Source: Tritrichomonas musculus (lineage: Eukaryota; Parabasalia; Tritrichomonadida; Tritrichomonadidae). From it: a stretch of DNA of 64,000 bases. Below, piece by piece: positions 1 through 10,100 of the stretch. The stretch lies in assembly GCA_039105265.1 (NCBI GenBank), contig JAPFFF010000001.1, positions 4,898,001-4,962,000 on the forward strand, written 5' to 3'. How positions within the stretch are numbered: position 1 is the first letter of the stretch; every line of letters begins with the position of its first letter. The notes under the pieces were generated by a model, which saw only the letters and a program-made list of their open reading frames with translations, was not told the DNA's origin and searched no databases. The translations under genes and the position numbers were made by a program.

Positions 1-1572
1 GAGAAAAACCGCTTAATGAAGGCACTTTTTGACACCTATCTCAAACTGAAGCTTAACCGCTATGCCCTCTGCATGATGTCGCGACTGAGTGACGAAGACA
101 TCGTCAACGTCGACTACCAGCTTCTCATTAAGACGCCAATCAAAGGCTTTACTCAATATGCGCCCGAACTTCGGCTTGACCATCTAATGAAGCTTTCGAC
201 CGAGACGAAAATCAGGCTTGCCTGTCGAATTCTTTGTGACTGCAGCGGTGAAGGACCAATCAACCAGAAGTATGCTGACTTTGGTGCACTAATCATGAAT
301 GATCTGTTTGGCAAAAGTGAAGATCCGCCTCCATTCATTCCTTTCTCTCTCCATCTTCCTCTCTATGTGAAAGCCAACCTCCCCGTCTGCCTCAGAAGGC
401 GCCGCTCGACCATGTCTGCATCGGCAATTCCAGGAATGAGGAGGAGCAGCGTCTCGAGCCGTAGAGAGAGTGATGGCAGCTATTTCGGCGACTTTGAAGA
501 CGAAGTTGCTGCTGATGGTAAGACTCCGATTTTCACTGGATTTTGCGTTAATCAAGAAGTCGAGATTGAATTCGAAATTTTCTCCGATTTCGGAAGCCAA
601 ACTTCTTTTAACGTGAATAGACTGAAGGTTGGTTTCAGTGACCAAAATCGAAATTTAACATTTTTTGAAGCTTCGAATGTAACTATTGCAAATCATAATC
701 ATTTCAAGGCAAAAGGATTGTTTAGAAGACCTGTTCCTGTATTTCCTGTTTGTCTTGTTTTCGGTAATGAGTTCACTCTTCCGCTGCCAAACGTTATACA
801 AGTTATTCATATAAAGAAAAGTCCGCCACCATTTAAATTCGCAATGAAGCTTCCCGAACTTCTCTTGCCTGGCCTTTGGCAGAAGGCAACGATAAATATA
901 GACGTGCTGACTCCTTTGAAGACACTCGATATAGCAATAAATGGACTGTCTCATCGTGGAGAAGTTTTGACCCTTCAACCACTTCAAAATAAAGATGGTG
1001 AAGTGACCACTTATGGTAACGGAACTAATTTTATTGAAAAGAGAAAGGCAAGCGAATTAGGTGAAGGATTATCGTATTCCGATATACCTTTGGGGCATCA
1101 TCAACTTAACTTTCAGATCTTTGCAAAGAAATCCGACGAATTAAAGGTTCAGGTATCTTCAGAAAACCATCGTGTTAAAAAGTCCACAAAATTCACAGTT
1201 TCAGAATATTTAGATTTCAAAATTGTTTATAGAAAAACAACAAAAGCTGCTCAATTGGTTGTGGCTTCAAAACAGCCTTGTAATATTACTTTAATGAACG
1301 TTGATTTCTATGATGAAAATGAAAATAATAGAATTATTTGTACTCCTTTTGGATTGCCAGCTAAGGTTGAGCAAGTTAAAACTTCTATTCTCTTTTTGCT
1401 TGCTGATAAACCTGATACTGCTGATGTATGGCTGCAACAAGATGGTTTAGCTTCATTTAATTTGAACTTAAAAGTTGAACAAATGGATGAAGATCAATTA
1501 AATATTAGTGAACCACCTACACAAATACCTACAACAATTCTAATTCCTCAAAATTATGAATTTAAATATTAA
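1..1572 (+). CDS. 3' part of a large protein, possibly a TRAPP-complex subunit
   Basis: The frame is open from the first base of the window, so the true start lies upstream and the ATG at 16 is probably internal. About 520 residues are visible. The first part is helical and Leu-rich, followed by a short Ser/Arg-rich linker. From about 530 on it is rich in beta strands with repeated hydrophobic alternation and a PELLLPGLWQKATINIDV stretch. That architecture resembles the C-terminal beta-sandwich region of large TRAPP subunits (TRAPPC10/Trs130 or TRAPPC11), which act in Rab activation at the Golgi. The assignment rests on style rather than on a diagnostic motif. Bases 1-560 are clearly richer in G and C than the rest of the gene. 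The gene ends in TAAA and is convergent with the next. Confidence 0.6.
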   Translation, partial: EKNRLMKALFDTYLKLKLNRYALCMMSRLSDEDIVNVDYQLLIKTPIKGFTQYAPELRLDHLMKLSTETKIRLACRILCDCSGEGPINQKYADFGALIMNDLFGKSEDPPPFIPFSLHLPLYVKANLPVCLRRRRSTMSASAIPGMRRSSVSSRRESDGSYFGDFEDEVAADGKTPIFTGFCVNQEVEIEFEIFSDFGSQTSFNVNRLKVGFSDQNRNLTFFEASNVTIANHNHFKAKGLFRRPVPVFPVCLVFGNEFTLPLPNVIQVIHIKKSPPPFKFAMKLPELLLPGLWQKATINIDVLTPLKTLDIAINGLSHRGEVLTLQPLQNKDGEVTTYGNGTNFIEKRKASELGEGLSYSDIPLGHHQLNFQIFAKKSDELKVQVSSENHRVKKSTKFTVSEYLDFKIVYRKTTKAAQLVVASKQPCNITLMNVDFYDENENNRIICTPFGLPAKVEQVKTSILFLLADKPDTADVWLQQDGLASFNLNLKVEQMDEDQLNISEPPTQIPTTILIPQNYEFKY

Positions 1573-1779
1573 ATTGTTTTTTTTTATATATATATTCTAA
1601 TAGCAATTCTTTTTTTGTATTTTTATATAATGAAATAGATTAAAATTGTATTAATTATACCTTAAAGCTTTCTTAAGAAAAAAATTTTAATAATATTAAA
1701 TATCCTTATTCTAAAATATTCAAAAAAAAAAATCCAATAATAAAAAAAGATTAACAAGATGATGAAATAAAAACAATTT

Positions 1780-3090
1780 TTATTTAACATACTTACTAAA
1801 CAAATCATATACAATATATGTTGCTTCTTGAATAGTATCATAGTTAGTGTCTGTGCTAAATCTTAAGTCCGTTATTGATTGATATAGTGTACTTGAATTT
1901 AGTAAAACAGAAACAAAAGGTGGCTGGCAATTTGGTATTTTGCTTTTTGAAAGATAATTCTCGATAAAATGGCATATTAAATACTGTAATGCTGAAAGAA
2001 CATGGCCAATCATTTCAACATCGCCAGTTTCTATATAATCGACAAAGAAATCGAGAGTTCCATACTCTTCGATATTTTTTTCTAAATTAGTTGATTTGCT
2101 TTCCATAAGTGCTGTTAATAATTCAATTGAGCATTGCTTTACATTAAAATTTCTCTCTCCGCATTTTAAAATTTTAGTAAATATTGGTTTTTCATCAATT
2201 AAAAGTTCTCTCAATGTAACTATAGAAGTGAATGATTGGCAAACTTTAAGAGCTGCTGAAACAATTTTATCGTCTGGATCTTCTAGAAGATCAGACATTA
2301 ATTCTGTAAAAAAGTCATCAGGTAAATGATCTATTAGATATCGATTTAAATTCGCAATATTTCCCATAAGTTGGCAAGCTTCAAAAAAAGAAGGAGTTTT
2401 TCGATTCATATGAATGCAACAATCATATACAAAGTCATTCTCAAGCATGCACTTAAGTAAGCCATCATGAGGTATTTCAAACATTCTATTACAGCATTGA
2501 AAAGATTTTTTTGTCAAATCTGGATCGATACATGGGTTGGGAACTTTTAAATATACTTTAAAAAATTGAATGTAGTATAGAAATAAACTGATATGAGTGT
2601 TTGGTTTCATTAAAACAAGAAATGTATCAAAAATGATATGAACAACTTGTGGAGGACCACATGAGTAACGATTAACTATATTGTACAATATTTGCTGAAA
2701 TTCAGACATCAGAATTGGTAAAAGTTTATTTGTAAGAGTTAAAATGTTATTCATAATAATTAGAAAAAGAGTTATAATAAAAGGGTTTGAAAATTTTGTG
2801 GACTCTTTAATTCTGGAGTATAGAATTTGATGAACATCGTTCTCAAACAAATATATGCATGCATCTGACAATTTTGATTGTTCTGCGATAAATTGCAGTG
2901 ATTGAATAAATTGATCTATTTCTGTGTTTTCATTTGAAATCAATGCTATTTCATTAATAATATTTTCAGAAATATTACTTTCACTTCCAATTATATAATT
3001 CATTTCATCAAAATCATTCAATTGCGCTTGGGTGAAATCAACTGTTTTGTTATCATGTGTGTAGTTATATGTATATTTATATAATTCCAT
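1780..3090 (-). CDS. armadillo-like helical repeat protein, unknown function
   Basis: 436 residues from an ATG, no introns. The protein is built from successive amphipathic helix pairs, for example residues ending LLEDPDDKIVSAALKVCQSF, and MIGHVLSALQYLICHF near the C-terminus. This is the look of ARM/HEAT solenoids such as importin-alpha-like proteins. I see no importin-beta-binding N-terminus and no conserved Trp-Asn array, so import function cannot be claimed. There is no signal peptide and no membrane segment, so it is probably cytosolic or nuclear. It is separated by about 200 bases of AT-rich DNA from the convergent upstream gene. The stop sits in TAAATAAA, which would also serve as a trichomonad-type UAAA polyadenylation signal. 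Confidence 0.75.
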   Translation of the reverse strand: MELYKYTYNYTHDNKTVDFTQAQLNDFDEMNYIIGSESNISENIINEIALISNENTEIDQFIQSLQFIAEQSKLSDACIYLFENDVHQILYSRIKESTKFSNPFIITLFLIIMNNILTLTNKLLPILMSEFQQILYNIVNRYSCGPPQVVHIIFDTFLVLMKPNTHISLFLYYIQFFKVYLKVPNPCIDPDLTKKSFQCCNRMFEIPHDGLLKCMLENDFVYDCCIHMNRKTPSFFEACQLMGNIANLNRYLIDHLPDDFFTELMSDLLEDPDDKIVSAALKVCQSFTSIVTLRELLIDEKPIFTKILKCGERNFNVKQCSIELLTALMESKSTNLEKNIEEYGTLDFFVDYIETGDVEMIGHVLSALQYLICHFIENYLSKSKIPNCQPPFVSVLLNSSTLYQSITDLRFSTDTNYDTIQEATYIVYDLFSKYVK

Positions 3091-3979
3091 GGTGTATAAG
3101 TGGTGTTATTTCTTTTTGAAGTTATATTTGGTTCCAGTTTTTTAAAATTGTGTTGTTATATCTTCATCTTTTGCTTTATTTTCGTTAATATAATATCATT
3201 TATTAATGTGATATATATTACAAAAGTTATAAATTAGAATAAATAAATAAATAATGATTATACTGCCTAATAAAAGAGTTTTATTTTTTTTTTTTTTTTT
3301 AGAAAATATACAATGTGTGCTCTGAAAAAAATTGAATATTGTAAAATTTGCAAAATTTCATATAAATGATACTTTCTACCCTTTTTAAATGATCCAATTT
3401 CTGAACTTCATAAATAATATATTTGATTTATTTTAATGTATAATTTTATATTTTATCATTATTTTTCCCGGACTGCATTATATTTTTTCATGTCTTTTTT
3501 CATAAAATATTCCAGATACTTGCAATACAAAAAAAAACCCAAATTGTAAGCATCATTTTTCTCTTAGAAAAATTACAAATGCCCCAGTTCGATCCAATAT
3601 TAATTTTTTGAAACTCACGAATTCTCCACTTTGGCATAATTAAATTAACTCAATAAGTTACCAAGGTGTCAAATGATTTGAAAATACTCTTTAGAATAGG
3701 AAAAAAAAAAAAAAAAAAAAGATGAAAGCAAAATTGTACTAAAATTTTTGCCATATCTGTTCATACTAGTTTGTATAACTTAGACAGCTTGCTGCCTATG
3801 TCCTGCCTTTATTGTAGCTTGGCTGCCATTTTTTTTTTTTTTTTTTTTTGAAAGTAACCATGGAAATAGTCAAAGGTAATTAATTCGGCTAGCTATCGAA
3901 AAAAAAATGTAAATTAGCATGGACTCACCGAATCTTTTACTAGGTCCATCTTGATAGTAGGAAGGCTCGTCTTAATTTT
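3091..3979. other. gene-free AT-rich spacer
   Basis: Contains homopolymer A and T runs (near 3282, 3701, 3831) and no reading frame with coding character. Nothing else recognised. Confidence 0.6.
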
Positions 3980-4141
3980 GGTCCTAGCTTCAAACCAATA
4001 CAAAAAAATAAACACACATAAATGGAAAAGATGATATAAACAAGCCACATTCGCAGAGTTCCAACAGATCAAAATTCCGCGAATGTTAAACACATCAGAA
4101 GGTCCTAGCTTCAAACCAATACAAAAAAACAAACGCGCATA
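3980..4141. repeat. two direct repeats of 41 bp, 121 bp apart
   Basis: The segments 3980-4020 and 4101-4141 both begin GGTCCTAGCTTCAAACCAAT and differ at only a few positions. Between them lies unrelated sequence. They may mark an old insertion or a duplication within a decayed repeat. Their repetition creates a spurious minus-strand reading frame here. Confidence 0.7.
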
Positions 4142-4192
4142 TAAGTCCACCAATATAAAATAGCATTATCATCAATGAAACAAATGTCATAG

Positions 4193-4621
4193 ATGGCACC
4201 ATCATTTCAGCAATACCGCCAAGCAATTCAAAATACTCATGGAAATCCTCTAAATATCATTGTGAATCCTACTAAAATAGATCAGTATCAGGATTATCAT
4301 CAAATTCTAAATCGGCAACTGTAGTTATCGTCCATCCCTCAATACAATGAAATAAACAAAAACACTACAATTTCAGTTGCTTCAAAGAATGATGAAATCT
4401 ATCTACAAGCTCCATCTGATCCTATCAATGACTCTCTATCAACTGTAATTCCTGGTGATATTATAAAATGTTTGAGGAAGCTCAATAAACAAACAATTAA
4501 TTTTCTTGAAGATCTTGTTCATTATATTCATGATGTATCAATTTCAATAGGATCTCCATTTGTATCAGTCAAAACAGGACCTACACGTAAAATACAACAA
4601 TTTGCATGTCAGTTCCATTAA
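4193..4621 (+). pseudogene. decayed coding sequence of unknown family
   Basis: One plus-strand frame starting at an ATG stays largely open for about 140 codons with protein-like composition, for example residues PGDIIKCLRKLNKQTINFLE and FVSVKTGPTRKIQQF, but it is interrupted. The rest of any original gene is not visible on either side. I do not recognise the family, and it may come from a repeat element. It lies in a stretch otherwise made of transposon remains. Confidence 0.4.
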
Positions 4622-4811
4622 TTCTAACTATCAGTTAGGCCTTTACGTCATGCCTCAATTGGCGTATAATTTTTTTTGGAGGTGGCGTACTAGAAAAGTG
4701 AGTTTGAAAAATTGACCTATATGGTCAAATAGTATTTCAATAAATAAGAAAAAAAAATATTTTTTATTTATTATTGTAAAAAAACTTGCTTTTAATTAAT
4801 TATTTAGATCA

Positions 4812-5312
4812 TTAACTTTTATATTTACTTATTAATGACTGGGCAAGTTCTTTTATTTTGATCTTTTGCTGTTGCATTTTTTTATTTGCCAAATCATTGA
4901 GAGAAACAACTTTTCCACAATCAGGTGGTTTGTTGCAAGACAAACGAAAACGTGCTTCCACTAGATCTTCTTTTGATGATAGTCTTCGATTTGTAATAGT
5001 TGCTCTTTGCATCGAAATTTTCCTTTCATAAATTGTTTCTGATCCTTGAGCTGATATTAAAGTTAGAGCAATGTCAGATAGGAATTTCCAGCATGGGTTA
5101 TGAATGGCCATGTCTTTCCAGATTTTCACATCATTATTCTTTTGATAATGAAGTATTCCTAAATCAGTTATTTTGGCTTTCAACCAAAAATCATAACATT
5201 CTACAATTGATTCTTTTTCAGTCGTATAACCGAATCTTTCACATAAATCTTCTAATGTTTTTTTCAAAAGATTGAAATGGCATGGTTGGTATCGAAATTC
5301 CAAGTCATCCAT
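4812..5312 (-). pseudogene. hAT transposase C-terminal fragment (dimerisation region)
   Basis: 166 residues from an ATG. Residues about 85-130 read SDIALTLISAQGSETIYER followed by ATITNRRLSSKEDLVEARF. This fits the C-terminal hAT dimerisation signature: a hydrophobic helix, a Ser-rich turn with a conserved Glu, then a basic 'NRLS..LVEA' helix. Known hAT transposases are 500-700 residues, and the N-terminal zinc finger and RNase H-like core are missing, so this is a fragment. No terminal repeats were found around it. A hAT-like MITE lies 1.5 kb away at 6837-6974. The alternative is a domesticated or host gene that kept only this domain. The ATG and open frame are intact, so that cannot be excluded. 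Confidence 0.5.
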
Positions 5313-5424
5313 TTTCCTTTCAAAAGGAAACAGTGTTAAACCGTCGATAGATTTTTTGTCACTTGCTATTTATTCTAATTCATAACTTTTATAATATATT
5401 TATTCTAATTTATTGTCACTTGCT

Positions 5425-6531
5425 ATGTATCAAACAGCCAAGCTTGATTTAATACATCAAAAATACTACTTAGATTATTTTTATCAACTTGGAAACATTG
5501 ATGAATACATACGACTTTTACAAGATCCTTCTCGAGATTTATCGGCTGATGTGACATTTGATCAATTATCAACTATTATAAAATTAAAAGAAGAAAGCAA
5601 CAAAACAGTTAATTCATATGATAAATCAATCAAAAGAATCATTTCATATGCAGCAAGCCACTTTGAAGATATTAACAAAGAAAAAATAAAAATTCTTGAT
5701 GTTGACATGTTATATGAAATATTAAATAATGATGATTTAAAAATATCTAGTGAAGATTCATTACTAGAATTTATTTTATCAATTTATAAAGAAGACCCAA
5801 AATATTCAATTTTATTTGAGCTTGTTCTTTTCAATAACACAAGTCAAGAATCATTTGAGAAATTCATCAATGAAATTGAATTTTATGACATTAACACATC
5901 AACATGGCATTCAATTTGTAGTAAATTTAATGAATCAACAAAAATTTACAATAAAATTCAAAAAGATACAAATCACATTCATTAGATTTTGAATACAAAA
6001 AAGGCAAAGAATTCAAATTGAATTTTTCAATACTTGACACAGAAAACAAAAGGAAACATCGCTGACAACGGGACAATTGAAATTAAATCTTCATCAACCT
6101 ATGAAAATAATCTACCAAGAAATCTTGTTGATTTTGATAAATCAAACTTTTTCCAATCAATGAATGACAAAACGATTGTTTGCTTTGATCTTAAAGACAA
6201 ACTTTTTCAATTGACAGATTATTCAATAAAGTCACACAATAGTGGATCATATAGCCGTTATCATTTGAAAGATTGGGCAGTTGAAGTTTCATTAGACGGA
6301 GAAACATGGGAAGTTGTCGATGACCATAAAAATGACTCTTCTTTAAATGGTCCAAATATATCCGCGTCTTTCAGCACCAAAAAAACAAATTCTTTTTATC
6401 GTTACGTAAGGATACGCCAGACAGGTCCCCCTTGGAACAAAAGTAACATGTTATATCTAACCACATCTAGATTGGCAATATCTAATTTTGAAATATTTAG
6501 AAAGTTAAAAATGCAGATAAAATATAAATAA
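5425..6531 (+). pseudogene. broken BACK-discoidin (F5/8 type C) protein gene
   Basis: Two open pieces, 5425-5985 and 6034-6531, match in order the middle and C-terminal parts of the intact gene at 43865-45271. The first holds the helical BTB/BACK-like region (HSICSKFNEST near its end). The second holds the discoidin domain with the shared motifs HNSGSYSRYHLKDWAVEVS, LNGPN and YRYVRIRQTG. Between them, 5986-6033 continues the protein (FEYKKGKEFKLNF) in another frame, so the gene carries two compensating frameshifts plus stops. The N-terminal BTB-like part is absent. In trichomonads such BTB-F5/8C proteins form large families, so a dead member is expected. Confidence 0.75.
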
Positions 6532-6559
6532 GAATCAAGCAAATTCATCAATATTAATT

Positions 6560-6805
6560 AATCAGTTTTGTAACTTTCTTTATTGCTTCAATTATTAACT
6601 AAACAATTTCATAGCTTTCTTTTTTACTTCAATAATTAACTGAACAGTTTTATAACTTTCTTTTTTGCTTCAATAATTAATTAGATAGTTTTATAACTTT
6701 CTTCATTGTTTCAATTATTAACTAAACAATTTGCTAACTATCTTCATTACTTCAATAATTAACTGAACAGTTTTATAACTTTCTTTTTTGCTTCAATTAT
6801 TAACT
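6560..6805. repeat. six tandem copies of a 41-bp unit
   Basis: Consecutive units start near 6560, 6601, 6642, 6683, 6724 and 6765. Each reads roughly AACAGTTTTATAACTTTCTT, then a T-rich stretch, then CTTCAATAATTAACT. Copies differ by several substitutions and alternate in sub-type (AAACAATTT against GAACAGTTT), suggesting an older dimer expansion. The array sits between the discoidin pseudogene and the MITE. Confidence 0.9.
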
Positions 6806-6836
6806 AATCAATTTGACATTTTTGCATTGACTTGAA

Positions 6837-6974
6837 TTACCCTTCGGAGGTTTTAAAAATTACGTTCTGTTCAAACTTTTTCAATGAAATAGACCAAGAA
6901 AAAAAATCAATAACGTTTTACGATTACGTCTTTTCATTGAATTTTATAAAATTCCAATTACGTCCGAAGAGTAA
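6837..6974. mobile_element. 138-bp hAT-like MITE with 8-bp target duplication
   Basis: The terminal inverted repeat TTACCCTTCGGA at 6837-6848 matches the complement of TCCGAAGAGTAA at 6963-6974 with one mismatch. The element is flanked on both sides by a perfect 8-bp duplication GACTTGAA (6829-6836 and 6975-6982), the size made by hAT transposases. The interior is non-coding and carries several ATTACG motifs, which could be subterminal transposase sites. The clean duplication suggests a fairly recent insertion. Confidence 0.8.
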
Positions 6975-7157
6975 GACTTGAATTTTTTTTGTAAATGACA
7001 TTCAAAAAAGGTTGACTTGAATGCAATAAAAGATTCAATAATATAAATTTATGTTTTCATTCTTAACACTCTTCATCAAAAACTATCATTTTACTTTGTA
7101 AAGAAAAATCACTAAAAAATTATATATATAATAAAATATTTACAAATAACAAATAAA

Positions 7158-10100
7158 CTAAAAGTAATCTCCTGAATCATCTGAATCTTTTGATTCTTTT
7201 GTTTTTGCTGCATTTTTCTTCGGTTTTGAATCGCTTGAAATATCAATTCCAGACAAGTCAGACAGATCATCCTTCGCTATATCAATTTTATCAACAGACA
7301 CTTTTGTCTTCTTGTCGTCACTCTTTTTAGAATCACCGAGAATGTCCGAAAGGCCCGAAACATCTGAATCATCAGAGCCCTTCTTTGCTTTTTCTTTGCT
7401 TTTGTCAGATGAACCTTTTGAAGGCTTATCGTCACTCTTTTTTGAGTCACCGAGAATGTCTGACAATCCCGACACGACCGATGAATCATCAGAATCTTTC
7501 TTTTCTTTCTTTTTGTCTTTTTCTTTGCTTTTGTCGGATGAACTTTTTGTGGGCTTATCGTCACTTTTCTTAGAATCGGAAATGATGTCTGAAATGCCAG
7601 AGAGAATCGAGTCATTTAATTTCTCTTTCTCTTTCTTTTTGTCTTTCTCTTTGCTTTTATCCGACGAGCTTTTTGATGCCTTGTCGTCACTCTTTTTAGA
7701 ATCACCGAGAATGTCCGAAAGGCCAGAAACATCTGAATCATCAGAGCCCTTCTTTGCTTTTTCTTTGCTTTTGTCAGATGAACCTTTTGAAGGCTTATCG
7801 TCACTCTTTTTTGAGTCACCGAGAATGTCTGACAATCCAGACACGACCGATGAATCATCAGAATCTTTCTTTTTGTCTTTTTCTTTGCTTTTTGGTTTCT
7901 TGTCGTCACTCTTCTTTGAATCTCCGATGATGTCAGAAAGCCCTGATGCAATTGATTCGTCATCTGAATCCTTCTTTTCCTTCTTTTTTTCTTTCTTTTT
8001 GTTTTTATCATCATCGTTTTTAAGCAACTTGTTGATTGAGTCTGTCAGCGACATTCCCGACACAATTGAATCATTCAGCTTCTCTTTGTTGTTAATTGAT
8101 GACGAAAGCGAAGACATCCCTGAAATGATGCTGTCGACGGCTTCGTCTTTATCTTTCTTCTTCTTCTCCTCCTCTTTGCTTTTGGACTTATCGCCGCTCT
8201 TTTTGGAATCATCAAGGATTTCTGACAGGCCTGAGATATCCGAATCGTCAGAAGCCTTCTTGCTTTTGTCTTTGCTTTTTTCAGATGAACTTTTTGCGTG
8301 CTTGTCATCGCTCTTTTTGGAGTCGCCGAGAATGTCAGACAATCCTGATGCAATGGAATCGTCATCAGAACTCTTCTTTTTCTTTTTATCTTTTTTATCT
8401 TCGCTTTTCTTTGTGTCTGATGCCAGATCTGAAATGCCGGAGAGAATTGAATCATCTTCATCTTTCTTTTTCTCTTTCTCTTTCTCTTTCTCTTTGCTTT
8501 TGGCTGATTTGTCGTCACTTTTCTTTGTGTCTGATGCCAGATCTGAAATGCCGGAGAGAATTGAATCATCTTCATCTTTCTTTTTCTCTTTCTCTTTCTC
8601 TTTCTCTTTCTCTTTCTCTTTGCTTTTGGCTGATTTGTCGTCGTTTTTCTTTGTGTCTGATGCCAGATCTGAAATGTCGGAGAGAATTGAATCATCTTCA
8701 TCTTTCTTTTTCTCTTTCTCTTTCTCTTTGCTTTTGGCTGATTTGTCGTCGCTTTTCTTTGAGTCTGATGCCAGATCTGAAATGTCGGAGAGAATTGAAT
8801 CATCATCCAACTTGTCTTTGTCTTTGTCTTTGTCTTTGTCTTTGCTTTTGTCTGATGAACTTTTTGATTTCTTGTCGTCACTCTTCTTTGAATCTCCAAT
8901 GATGTCAGAAAGTCCTGATGCAATTGATTCATCATCTGAATCCTTCTTTTTGTCTTTTTCTTTTTTCTTGTTTTTCTCATCATCGTTTTTAAGTAATTTG
9001 TTGATTGAGTCTGTTAGCGACATTCCCGACACAATTGAATCATTCAGCTTCTCTTTGTTGTTAATTGATGATGAAAGTGAAGACATGTCTGAAATGATAC
9101 TGTCGGCCGCTTCTTTCTTATCTTTCTTCTTCTCCTCTTTGCTTTTGGACTCAGCAGCAACAGATGAGCTCGAGACAGACAGGATTGAAGTGTCATCAGA
9201 CTCAAGATCGGAATCAACTTTCGTCTTCTTTTCATCTTCTTTTGGTTTCGCATCGCTTTTTGCCTTTTTAATGTCCAAAGAAGAGACAGATGAAATCGAC
9301 GACGACAAAACAGAAGATTTGTCAGCATTATCAGGAGTTGTTGTTGTTGAAGAAGAATTTGCAGTTATTGTTGCAGAAGGAGTTGTTATTGTTGCAGGTG
9401 GAGTTGTTATTGTTGCTGATGGAGTTGTTATTGTTGCTGATGGAGGCGCGGCTGGCGCAGTTTGTGCGTTATTATTAGAAAGAGACTGATCTTTGTTGAA
9501 CTTGGTGTTACTGAGATTGAATTCAACGTGTGGTCTGTTATCATTTTCGCTTGGCGGCTTGGCTGGAAGAGTTTGTGTGGTTGGCTTATCTTTCGGTGGA
9601 ACTGTTGGACGAGTTATTTCTGCTTGCTGAACTGTTGATGATGAAACGTGACCTTGACCATAATTTGTTGATCTTCCTTTTCCTCGCTTCCATTGAGCTG
9701 GCTTCCGGACAGACTGATTTAATGAAGGTCGGTAATTTTGTGGTTGAACTTTCTTGACATTATTTTCAGGAAGCGCACAACGAGGTATCTTTGGAACTTC
9801 TTTCTTCTTTTTCCTTTCTCGAGAATCAGGAGTTTGTCTTGATAAAGAAGAGCTTGGTTGGGATGTTTTTTCTGTTGGAGGAAGATATGCAAGGTTTCCT
9901 GTTGCTACATAATTAGGATCAACAAATAAGCGCTCGTTGGGGCGAGAGACTTGGTTTTGCTTGTTAATTATATGTTGTACTGTTGCAGTTAATTGATATA
10001 TTTCTTGAGTCATCGTATTTGAGAAATGTGTCGCAGATATTGACTCGGGAGTTGCTGATGTAGTTATTGATGGCTGAATATATGGATATAATCGCGGAGA

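Noticed and set aside
7312-9489. Plus-strand frame of 725 codons, Ser/Phe/Leu-rich
   Set aside because: It is the mirror of the Ser/Lys/Asp repeat gene; repeats in multiples of three without stops keep the antisense frame open. The minus frame has a folded N-terminus and a linker, the plus frame has none.
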